NCBI RefSeq assembly: GCF_902364025.1 | Contig: NZ_CABJCG010000044.1 | Span: 1-7,239, forward strand | DNA from: Enterocloster lavalensis | Lineage (GTDB): Bacteria; Bacillota; Clostridia; Lachnospirales; Lachnospiraceae | Direction: 5' to 3' | DNA: 7,239 nucleotides | Part shown: piece after piece, positions 1 through 4,937 of the stretch | Layout: each line of letters opens with the position of its first letter | How positions within the stretch are numbered: position 1 is the stretch's first letter | Notes under the pieces: generated by a model | Database searches by the model: none | The model's input: the letters and a program-made list of their open reading frames with translations, nothing else | Told to the model about the DNA's origin: nothing | Translations under genes and position numbers: made by a program

Positions 1-12
1 CCAGTAAATTAC

Positions 13-41
13 TTGAAACGCGGAATCATATATGTTAGAAT
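13..41 (+). promoter_or_regulatory. Sigma-A type promoter for the pyr operon
   Basis: A TTGAAA -35 box (13-18) and a TAGAAT -10 box (36-41) are separated by exactly 17 bases. A TG dinucleotide (33-34) sits one base before the -10, the extended -10 arrangement. Each box differs from the consensus by one base. Transcription would be expected to start around 47-49, giving a leader of about 50 bases before pyrF. This was read by eye and is not an experimentally known start. It implies that pyrF may head its own transcript rather than depend only on genes further upstream. Confidence 0.7.
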
Positions 42-51
42 GGGGAGAGGT

Positions 52-70
52 TTCCGGGCATACCCCGGAA
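52..70 (+). other. Leader stem-loop upstream of pyrF
   Basis: TTCCGGG (52-58) and CCCGGAA (64-70) are perfect reverse complements around a 5-base loop; a T-G wobble (51 with 71) can add an eighth pair. The hairpin would lie almost at the 5' end of the transcript predicted from the promoter at 13-41 and ends 17 bases before the pyrF Shine-Dalgarno. No T-run follows, so it is not an intrinsic terminator as it stands. It may stabilise the mRNA or take part in nucleotide-responsive control; both are inference. Confidence 0.5.
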
Positions 71-99
71 GAACGTGAGAGAAGATCAAGGAGGATACC

Positions 100-1017
100 A
101 TGATTCAACAGTTAATTGAGAAAATAAAGAAAACGAAAGCGCCGATCTGCGTCGGCCTTGACCCCATGCTGAACTACATCCCCGAGCACATTTTAAAGAA
201 GAGCTACAACGAGTTCGGCGAGACCCTGGAGGGCGCGGCGGACGCCATCTGGCAGTTCAACAAGGAGATCGTAGATCACACCTGCGACCTGATCCCCTCC
301 GTCAAACCCCAGATCGCAATGTACGAGCAGTTCGGAATCGAAGGATTAAAAAGCTATCAGAAAACCGTAGATTACTGCCAGCAGAAGGGCCTTCTGGTAA
401 TCGGCGACGCCAAGCGGGGCGACATCGGCTCCACCTCCGCGGCCTACGCCACCGGCCATCTGGGCAAGGTGCAGGTGGGCAGCAAGACCTACAGCGGTTT
501 CCACACGGATTTCCTCACCGTGAACCCCTACCTGGGCACGGACGGCGTGAAGCCCTTTGTGGACGTGTGCAACAGCGAGGACAAGGGCCTCTTCGTGCTG
601 GTCAAAACCTCCAACCCCTCCAGCGGCGAGTTCCAGGACCGCCTGATCGACGGCCGTCCCCTGTACGAGCTGGTAGCTGAGAAGGTAGTGGAGTGGGGCG
701 ATACCTGCATGGACGGCGACTACAGCAACGTAGGCGCGGTGGTAGGCGCCACCTACCCGGAGATGAGCAGGATTCTGAGAAAGCTCATGCCCCGCACCTA
801 TTTCCTGGTGCCCGGCTACGGCGCCCAGGGCGGCACCGCGGCAGACCTGGCCCACTGCTTTAATGAGGACGGGCTGGGCGCTGTGGTGAACTCCTCCAGA
901 GGCATCATCGCGGCTTACCGCCAGGAGAAGTACAAACAGTTCGGTCCTGAGCACTTCGCGGAGGCCTCCCGCCAGGCTGTGATCGACATGGTTGCGGATA
1001 TCAACAGCGTGCTGTAA
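100..1017 (+). CDS. pyrF: Orotidine 5'-phosphate decarboxylase (long, type 2 form)
   Basis: This cytoplasmic enzyme decarboxylates OMP to UMP, the last step of de novo pyrimidine synthesis. The 305-residue length matches the longer OMP decarboxylase subfamily (about 270-310 residues) rather than the ~240-residue Bacillus type. Visible landmarks are GLDP near the N-terminus (residues 19-22), VKPQIAMYE (68-76), and the catalytic signature GDAKRGDIGST (102-112), in which D103, K105 and D108 form the family's Asp-Lys-Asp catalytic group. Further on are a VKTSNPSSGE stretch (168-177), LVPGYGAQGG (236-245) and NSSRGI (264-269), the last two expected to hold the substrate phosphate. The ATG is set by a perfect AAGGAGG (88-94) five bases upstream. 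It is the first gene of the pyr cluster, and the start codon proposed for pyrK lies 18 bases after its stop codon. Confidence 0.96.
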   Translation: MIQQLIEKIKKTKAPICVGLDPMLNYIPEHILKKSYNEFGETLEGAADAIWQFNKEIVDHTCDLIPSVKPQIAMYEQFGIEGLKSYQKTVDYCQQKGLLVIGDAKRGDIGSTSAAYATGHLGKVQVGSKTYSGFHTDFLTVNPYLGTDGVKPFVDVCNSEDKGLFVLVKTSNPSSGEFQDRLIDGRPLYELVAEKVVEWGDTCMDGDYSNVGAVVGATYPEMSRILRKLMPRTYFLVPGYGAQGGTAADLAHCFNEDGLGAVVNSSRGIIAAYRQEKYKQFGPEHFAEASRQAVIDMVADINSVL

Positions 1018-1022
1018 GGAAT

Positions 1023-1026
1023 GGAG
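1023..1026 (+). promoter_or_regulatory. Shine-Dalgarno that sets the pyrK start
   Basis: GGAG at 1023-1026 lies nine bases before the ATG at 1036. The other possible ATG at 1021 directly abuts the only purine-rich stretch before it (AAGGA, 1016-1020), leaving no spacer. The downstream ATG is therefore the better start. Confidence 0.5.
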
Positions 1027-1035
1027 CGTGGGAAA

Positions 1036-1821
1036 ATGGCAAAAGTGAAAGTGACGGCAAAGATCACGGCCCAGGAGCAGCTGGCCGACGGGATCTACAG
1101 TATGCAGATTCAGGTTCCTCAGATCGCTTCCCAGGCCGCTGCGGGACAGTTTGTGGACCTGTACTCCCGGGACGGCTCCCGCCTGCTGCCCAGGCCCATC
1201 AGCCTCTGCGGCGTTGACCGGGAAAATGGAGCCCTCCGGTTGGTATACCGGGTGGCCGGGGCCGGAACGGAAGAATTTTCGCATTTAAAAGCGGGCGACA
1301 CCATCGACGTGCTGGGTCCCCTGGGCAACGGCTTCACCCTCCGGGAGGGGAAGAAGGCCTTCCTGATCGGCGGCGGCATCGGCATTCCGCCCATGCTGGA
1401 GCTGGCTAAGGAGCTGAGCCTTGTCACCGGCCGGGAGAATATCCAGGCAGTGCTGGGCTATCGGGACAGCCAGATGTTTTTAAAGGAAGAATTTGAACAG
1501 TACGGCCCGGTATACGTGGCCACAGAGGACGGCAGCTTCGGCGCAAAGGGAAATGTTCTGGATGCCATCCGGGAGAATGCCCTGGACGCCCAGGTGATCT
1601 ACGCCTGCGGCCCCACCCCCATGCTGCGGGCGCTGAAGGCATACGCAAAGGAGCAGGGCATGGAGTGCTGGCTGAGCCTGGAGGAGAAGATGGCCTGCGG
1701 AGTCGGCGCGTGTCTGGCCTGCGTCTGCCGGTCCAAAGAGGTGGACGGACATTCCCATGTGCACAACAAGCGGGTCTGCAAGGACGGCCCTGTGTTCCTG
1801 GCGGATGAGATCGAGCTGTGA
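1036..1821 (+). CDS. pyrK: Dihydroorotate dehydrogenase B, electron-transfer (iron-sulfur/FAD) subunit
   Basis: PyrK pairs with PyrD in the type 1B enzyme and passes electrons from the FMN of PyrD through a 2Fe-2S cluster and FAD to NAD+. The protein is 261 residues from the ATG at 1036 (266 from the in-frame ATG at 1021), close to the usual ~255. The fold is ferredoxin-reductase-like. Counting from 1036, the FAD-binding RPIS is at 53-56, GPLGNGF at 94-100, the nucleotide-binding GGGIGIPPM at 112-120 and CGPTPML at 191-197. The C-terminal 2Fe-2S motif has cysteines at 221, 226, 229 and 248, in a CGVGACLAC context. The neighbouring pyrD confirms the assignment, since this subunit has no role without it. 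Spacing to pyrD is 16 bases, consistent with co-transcription and matched production of the two subunits. Confidence 0.94.
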   Translation: MAKVKVTAKITAQEQLADGIYSMQIQVPQIASQAAAGQFVDLYSRDGSRLLPRPISLCGVDRENGALRLVYRVAGAGTEEFSHLKAGDTIDVLGPLGNGFTLREGKKAFLIGGGIGIPPMLELAKELSLVTGRENIQAVLGYRDSQMFLKEEFEQYGPVYVATEDGSFGAKGNVLDAIRENALDAQVIYACGPTPMLRALKAYAKEQGMECWLSLEEKMACGVGACLACVCRSKEVDGHSHVHNKRVCKDGPVFLADEIEL

Positions 1822-1822
1822 C

Positions 1823-1827
1823 GGAGG
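1823..1827 (+). promoter_or_regulatory. Shine-Dalgarno that sets the pyrD start
   Basis: GGAGG at 1823-1827, just after the pyrK stop, precedes the ATG at 1838 by ten bases and an in-frame GTG at 1835 by seven. The spacing slightly favours the GTG and codon identity favours the ATG; the two products differ by one residue. An earlier in-frame ATG at 1757 lies inside pyrK and would add 27 residues unrelated to the family, so it is rejected. Confidence 0.55.
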
Positions 1828-1837
1828 TGCGGGCGTG

Positions 1838-2767
1838 ATGAATACAGATCAAAAACAGTGCAATATTAATATGGAAGTGGAGATCGCGGGCGTAAAGCTG
1901 AAAAATCCGGTGATGGAGGCTTCCGGCACCTTCGGCTCCGGCGAGGAGTACAGCGAGTTTGTGGATTTGAACCGCCTGGGCGCGGTGGTGACCAAGGGCG
2001 TGGCGAGCGTGCCCTGGCCCGGGAATCCCACCCCCAGGATCGCGGAGACCTACGGCGGCATGATCAACGCCATCGGCCTTCAGAACCCGGGCATCGATGT
2101 GTTCACTGCCAGGGACATCCCCTTCCTCAAACAGTACGACACGAAGATCGTGGTCAATGTCTGCGGCAAGACTACCGAGGACTATATCGACGTGGTGGAG
2201 CGCCTGGGAGATCAGCCGGTGGACCTGCTGGAGATCAACATTTCCTGTCCCAACGTGAAGGAGGGCGGCATCGCCTTCGGACAGGACTCCAAGGCTGTGG
2301 AGGCCATCACCAAAGCGGTGAAGGCCCACGCGAAGCAGCCCATTATCATGAAGCTGAGCCCCAATGTGACGGACATCACCGTCATGGCGCGGGCGGCCGA
2401 GGAGGGCGGCGCGGACGCCATTTCCCTGATCAACACCCTGACCGGGATGAAAATAGACGTGAACCGCAGGGCCTTCGCTCTGGCCAACAAGACCGGCGGA
2501 CTGTCCGGCCCGGCCATCAAGCCGGTGGCGGTGCGCATGGTATACCAGGTGGCCCAGACCGTTAAGGTGCCGGTGATCGGCATGGGCGGAATCTGCAATG
2601 CAGAGGACGCGCTGGAGTTCATTCTGGCGGGCGCGACGGCGGTATCCATCGGCACGGCCAATTTCCACAATCCCTACGCTACGGTGGAGACAGTGGATGG
2701 GATTCGGGACTATATGGTAAAAAATGGAATACAGGATATCAGGAAACTGATCGGCGCGGTGCGCTGA
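1838..2767 (+). CDS. pyrD: Dihydroorotate dehydrogenase B, catalytic (FMN) subunit
   Basis: PyrD oxidises dihydroorotate to orotate on FMN, working in a heterotetramer with PyrK and using NAD+ as final acceptor. The protein is 309 residues, the usual size of type 1B subunits, with no N-terminal membrane extension, which excludes the type 2 quinone-linked form. The TIM-barrel landmarks are MEASGTFG (26-33), VTKGV (51-55), the catalytic loop NISCPN (134-139) with Cys137 as the expected active-site base, MKLSPN (171-176), GGLSGPAIKP (220-229) and the FMN-phosphate region GMGGI (248-252) plus IGT (271-273). A cysteine rather than a serine at the active base fits the class 1 enzymes. It follows pyrK by 16 bases. 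Downstream the tight packing breaks: 192 bases separate it from pyrE. Confidence 0.96.
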   Translation: MNTDQKQCNINMEVEIAGVKLKNPVMEASGTFGSGEEYSEFVDLNRLGAVVTKGVASVPWPGNPTPRIAETYGGMINAIGLQNPGIDVFTARDIPFLKQYDTKIVVNVCGKTTEDYIDVVERLGDQPVDLLEINISCPNVKEGGIAFGQDSKAVEAITKAVKAHAKQPIIMKLSPNVTDITVMARAAEEGGADAISLINTLTGMKIDVNRRAFALANKTGGLSGPAIKPVAVRMVYQVAQTVKVPVIGMGGICNAEDALEFILAGATAVSIGTANFHNPYATVETVDGIRDYMVKNGIQDIRKLIGAVR

Positions 2768-2959
2768 GAATGTTGGGCGGGGCGGGAGGCCCGGAGGTCT
2801 GAGGCGGTTTGCGGCCCGGGGTAGACGCACCGTGCGGAGGTTTGCGGCCCGGCGGCCCGGGGCGGACGTTCTGTGCGGTGCGGCAGCAGGCGGCGCAAGA
2901 CCGCCCATCCCCCCCTATCCCCCGCGCGGAAATACACTGAGATAACGAGGAGATAAAAA
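2768..2959 (+). repeat. GC-rich spacer with short repeats between pyrD and pyrE
   Basis: This is non-coding sequence, strongly G-rich at the left and C-rich near the right. GGTTTGCGGCCCGG occurs twice (2806-2819 and 2839-2852, a 33-base period), and its core GCGGCCCGG occurs a third time at 2852-2860. CGCAC-C-GTGCG (2826-2836) is a short palindrome. GGCGG (2889-2893) can pair with CCGCC (2901-2905). Three G-runs of three or four lie within 12 bases (2775-2786). I see no clear terminator T-run, no convincing promoter and no open reading frame that looks real. The pyrE Shine-Dalgarno (AGGAG, 2948-2952) sits at the right end. The RNA would be heavily structured. Confidence 0.6.
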
Positions 2960-3643
2960 ATGGAGAGCTATAAGCAGGAATTTATTGAATTTATGGTGGA
3001 GAGCAAGGTGCTCAAGTTTGGCGAGTTCACGTTAAAGAGCGGGCGCAAGTCTCCGTTTTTCATGAACGCAGGCAGCTATGTGACCGGAACCCAGTTGAAG
3101 AAGCTGGGTGAGTATTACGCCAAGGCCATCCACGACAACTTCGGCCTGGATTTTGACGTGCTGTTCGGGCCGGCTTACAAGGGGATTCCGCTGAGCGTGG
3201 CCACCACCATGGCCATCAGCGACCTCTACGGCAAGGACATCCGCTACTGCTCCAACCGCAAGGAGGCCAAGGACCACGGAAGCGACGCGGGCGTGCTGCT
3301 GGGCAGCCCCATTAAGGACGGGGACCGGGTGATGATCATCGAGGACGTGACCACCTCCGGAAAGTCCATTGAGGAGACCTATCCCATCGTCAAAGCCCAG
3401 GGCAACGTGGAGGTTGTGGGACTGATCGTATCCTTAAACCGCATGGAGCGGGGCAAGGGCACCAAGGGCGCCCTGGATGAGATCAGCGAGCTTTACGGCT
3501 TCCCCACCGCGGCCATCGTGACCATGGAGGACGTGATGGAGCACCTTTACAACCGCGAATGCAATGGAACTGTTGTGATTGACGACAAAATCAAGGCGGC
3601 GCTGGACGCTTACTATGAGCAGTACGGCGCGGTCAGAGACTGA
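2960..3643 (+). CDS. pyrE: Orotate phosphoribosyltransferase
   Basis: The enzyme joins orotate to PRPP to give OMP, the substrate of PyrF, and acts in the cytoplasm, normally as a dimer. The 227-residue protein shows the type I PRTase fold: TLKSGRKSPFFMNAG (24-38), which forms part of the orotate pocket, the mobile catalytic loop NRKEAKDHG (99-107) with its basic residues, and the PRPP-binding signature VMIIEDVTTSGKS (124-136) with the paired acidic residues E128 and D129. The length is slightly above the ~210 usual for short bacterial forms and matches the longer clostridial and enterobacterial type. The start is set by AGGAG (2948-2952) seven bases upstream. Although separated from pyrD by 192 bases, it completes the pathway segment and probably remains in the same transcription unit. 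Confidence 0.96.
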   Translation: MESYKQEFIEFMVESKVLKFGEFTLKSGRKSPFFMNAGSYVTGTQLKKLGEYYAKAIHDNFGLDFDVLFGPAYKGIPLSVATTMAISDLYGKDIRYCSNRKEAKDHGSDAGVLLGSPIKDGDRVMIIEDVTTSGKSIEETYPIVKAQGNVEVVGLIVSLNRMERGKGTKGALDEISELYGFPTAAIVTMEDVMEHLYNRECNGTVVIDDKIKAALDAYYEQYGAVRD

Positions 3644-3654
3644 CAGCTGACAGC
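3641..3654 (+). repeat. Tandem TGACAGC duplicate at the pyrE stop codon
   Basis: TGACAGC occurs twice back to back (3641-3647 and 3648-3654). The first copy contains the pyrE stop codon, and the second immediately precedes the AAGGAG of the next gene. It is probably a small slippage duplication, with no visible function. Confidence 0.4.
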
Positions 3655-3667
3655 AAGGAGAGTGTCT

Positions 3668-3826
3668 ATGAATCAGATGGAGAAAGTATATAAGACTATG
3701 CGCAACACCGGCGCAGGGAGCATCGCCATCGGCGTGATCATCCTGGTGACCGGGCTGACTGTGGGAATCGTGGCGATTGTCAATGGCGCGCTGCTGCTGA
3801 AGCGCAAATCCGACATCATTTTTTAA
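3668..3826 (+). CDS. 52-residue single-helix membrane protein, function unknown
   Basis: This short gene encodes 52 residues. A perfect AAGGAG (3655-3660) sits seven bases before its ATG, 24 bases lie between the pyrE stop and that ATG, and the next gene begins 11 bases after its stop, so it is very probably translated as part of the operon. The N-terminal ~14 residues are polar and basic (K6, K9, R12). Residues 17-44 form one long hydrophobic helix, and the tail KRKSDIIF is basic again. Small residues recur every seven positions along the helix (G15, G22, G29, A36), with a GxxxG at G29/G33. This pattern often marks close packing of membrane helices, so it may oligomerise or bind a larger membrane partner such as the products of the next two genes. 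There is no cleavable signal peptide motif. I do not recognise the family and assign no function. Confidence 0.75.
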   Translation: MNQMEKVYKTMRNTGAGSIAIGVIILVTGLTVGIVAIVNGALLLKRKSDIIF

Positions 3827-3837
3827 GAGAGGCGCCC

Positions 3838-4314
3838 ATGATTCGAAACACCACAAAACGCCAGAAGCTTGGCTGGGTACTGTTTATCCTGTACCTGTGC
3901 CTGCTGGCTTATTTCATGTTTTTTTCCGAGAGCTTCGGGCGGACGGATACGGACAGGGGCTACGCCTACAATCTGGTTCCCTTTAAGGAGATTCTGCGGT
4001 TCATACGTTACCGCGGCACGGTAGGACTCTGGGCGTTCCTGATCAACATCGTGGGAAATGTGGTGGCGTTTATGCCCTGCGGTTTCTTTCTTCCGATTGT
4101 CAGCCGCAGGAGCAAGCGGTGGTACAGAACCATCGTGTTTAGCTTTGCATTTAGTTTTATGTTGGAGACAATCCAACTGATTTTTAAGGTCGGAAGCTTT
4201 GATGTGGACGACATGATACTCAACACGCTGGGCGCGGGCCTGGGTTTTGTGTGCTACCAGGCGGTCCAGCGCACGAGAATTTATTTGCGCAAAAAGGAGG
4301 GAAACGGACGGTGA
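3838..4314 (+). CDS. VanZ-family membrane protein
   Basis: This 158-residue protein has four predicted membrane helices (about 11-29, 62-86, 97-114, 125-142) and the usual VanZ-like layout. The motifs are NLVPF (45-49) after the first helix, N70-x2-GN-x3-F-x-P-x-G82 in the second, E110-x2-Q113 at the end of the third, and FDVDD then N129-x2-G132-x-G134 leading into the fourth. The acidic cluster D122, D124, D125 is typical. VanZ itself lowers teicoplanin susceptibility by an unclear mechanism, but most relatives in Firmicutes are not resistance genes, and nothing here (no vanA, vanH or vanX) suggests glycopeptide resistance. The ATG follows GAGAGG (3827-3832) by five bases. The last base before its TGA begins the next gene's GTG, so the two overlap by four bases. 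Confidence 0.85.
   Translation: MIRNTTKRQKLGWVLFILYLCLLAYFMFFSESFGRTDTDRGYAYNLVPFKEILRFIRYRGTVGLWAFLINIVGNVVAFMPCGFFLPIVSRRSKRWYRTIVFSFAFSFMLETIQLIFKVGSFDVDDMILNTLGAGLGFVCYQAVQRTRIYLRKKEGNGR
4294..4300 (+). promoter_or_regulatory. Shine-Dalgarno for the GTG start at 4311
   Basis: A perfect AAGGAGG (4294-4300), inside the 3' end of the vanZ-like gene, precedes a GTG at 4311 by ten bases. It decides the start of the next gene: an upstream in-frame GTG at 4251 would add 20 residues without a comparable site. Confidence 0.7.
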
Positions 4315-4631
4315 AGTACGTCGGTGACAAGGTTTCCTATATCCGTCATCCCTTTGCGAAGAACAGCTATTTCAGCCTGGGACTGGGGCTTGTCTGTATG
4401 CTGCTTGCCACCGGCACCATGATTGTGTCGGTGCGAAACGCCGGGCAGGCCGGTCTCATTACCGGGGCGCTGGGATTTTCCAGCATTGTGGCCGCGGTGA
4501 TGGGGATCTGGTTCGGGTTTATCTCTTTTATGGAGAAAGAAAAAAATTATATTTTGGCAAAGATTGGCGTGGGAATCGCGCTGGTGGTGATCATATTCTG
4601 GCTGATGGTGCTGGTGGTGGCGCTGCGCTGA
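4311..4631 (+). CDS. 106-residue three-helix membrane protein, possibly DUF6142-like
   Basis: The gene starts with GTG, and the four bases GTGA are shared between this start and the vanZ-like stop, a classic arrangement for translational coupling. The product has a short basic N-terminus containing HPFAKNSY (13-20), then three hydrophobic helices at roughly 21-40, 49-72 and 82-104. A charged loop (MEKEKNY, 74-80) lies between helices two and three, and the chain ends immediately after the third helix. The histidine-basic patch before helix one followed by three helices recalls the small Firmicutes family DUF6142, but that is from memory of the pattern and is uncertain. Its role is unknown. 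Coupling to the vanZ-like gene suggests that the two are made together and may form a membrane complex. It is the last gene before the probable terminator at 4734. Confidence 0.8.
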   Translation: MKYVGDKVSYIRHPFAKNSYFSLGLGLVCMLLATGTMIVSVRNAGQAGLITGALGFSSIVAAVMGIWFGFISFMEKEKNYILAKIGVGIALVVIIFWLMVLVVALR

Positions 4632-4653
4632 GGCGCGGTTCACCGCAGCGCCT
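4631..4653 (+). other. Hairpin at the end of the operon's last gene
   Basis: AGGCGC (4631-4636) pairs with GCGCCT (4648-4653), and GG/CC inside can add two pairs. It begins on the last base of the stop codon. No T-run follows, so on its own it is not an intrinsic terminator; it may protect the 3' end of the message. Confidence 0.45.
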
Positions 4654-4686
4654 GGGGCGTGTCCTGTCCTGGGAAATACCGGTCGA

Positions 4687-4707
4687 GGCCGGGAGCTTTC
4701 CCGGGCC
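4687..4707 (+). other. Second hairpin of the operon 3' region
   Basis: CCGGGA (4689-4694) pairs perfectly with TCCCGG (4699-4704) around a GCTT loop, and GG/CC outside extends it past a one-base bulge. No T-run follows it. It stands between the hairpin at 4631 and the terminator-like one at 4734. Confidence 0.45.
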
Positions 4708-4733
4708 AGGCGGCGGAAATGAGGCTCAGACAT

Positions 4734-4770
4734 GCGCCGGGGTTATGCAGCCGCCGGCGCGTTTTGTATT
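4734..4770 (+). terminator. Intrinsic terminator of the pyr operon
   Basis: GCGCCGG (4734-4740) pairs with CCGGCGC (4754-4760), with two further G-C pairs inside past a one-base bulge and an eight-base loop. The stem is followed directly by GTTTTGTATT (4761-4770), a T-rich tail. It lies about 100 bases after the last gene of the run and before the peptidase gene, where the transcript would be expected to end. Confidence 0.7.
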
Positions 4771-4784
4771 GAATGTAATGGGCC

Positions 4785-4851
4785 GCTGGTGTAGCCTGCG
4801 GGCGATTGTTTAGCTGCAATGGTTAGCTGGCGCAGCCTGGGGGCGATTGTT
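4785..4851 (+). repeat. Two-copy direct repeat, 26-base unit, 41-base period
   Basis: The units at 4785-4810 and 4826-4851 share 23 of 26 bases. Both read GCTGG, three bases, AGCCTG, one base, GGGCGATTGTT. They differ at 4790, 4792 and 4799 of the first copy. Within the interval, TTAGCTG also appears twice (4810-4816 and 4823-4829). The repeat lies between the terminator and the peptidase gene. It could be a tandem duplication or a paired protein-binding site; the sequence does not tell which. Confidence 0.65.
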
Positions 4852-4937
4852 GCGAAACGTGCTGCAGTTTGCAAGGGAGCTTTACGGGGCGGGCTGTGGG
4901 CTGCAAGTTTGGATTCAGAAGGGAAGTTGAGAGCAGA

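Larger units (their letters stand above)
4632..4937 (+). other. Non-coding gap between operon and peptidase gene
   Basis: These 306 bases hold three hairpins in a row (4631-4653, 4687-4707, 4734-4760), the last with a T-rich tail, then a 26-base direct repeat (4785-4851) and further short near-repeats around GCTGCA (4861 and 4900). I searched for -35/-10 pairs before the peptidase gene and found none that is convincing. No reading frame on either strand looks like a gene. Confidence 0.6.

Noticed and set aside
39..52. AATGGGGAGAGGTT resembles the PyrR RNA-binding loop (GAGAGGTT part matches)
   Set aside because: The two cytosines that form the upper stem in PyrR sites are guanines here, so the hairpin cannot form. 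The segment also overlaps the predicted -10 box, so most of it would not be transcribed.
1757..1837. Extended PyrD start at 1757
   Set aside because: The additional 27 residues lie wholly within pyrK in another frame apart from the short gap, do not resemble any PyrD N-terminus, and a good Shine-Dalgarno precedes 1838.
2889..2905. Possible terminator after pyrD (GGCGG/CCGCC stem)
   Set aside because: It is only a five-pair stem followed by C-runs rather than T-runs, so intrinsic termination is not supported.
1424..2908. Long open frame on the - strand (494 codons) opposite pyrK/pyrD
   Set aside because: It lies antisense to two certain genes, its translation is rich in Arg, His, Pro and Ala with no recognisable motif, and GC-rich third positions commonly keep the opposite strand open.
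2933..2946. Possible separate promoter for pyrE (TACACT or GATAAC as -10)
   Set aside because: No -35-like box lies at a proper distance; that region is a run of C and G.
3838..4314. Glycopeptide resistance because of the VanZ-family protein
   Set aside because: VanZ-like proteins are widespread in Firmicutes without resistance, and no other van genes are present.
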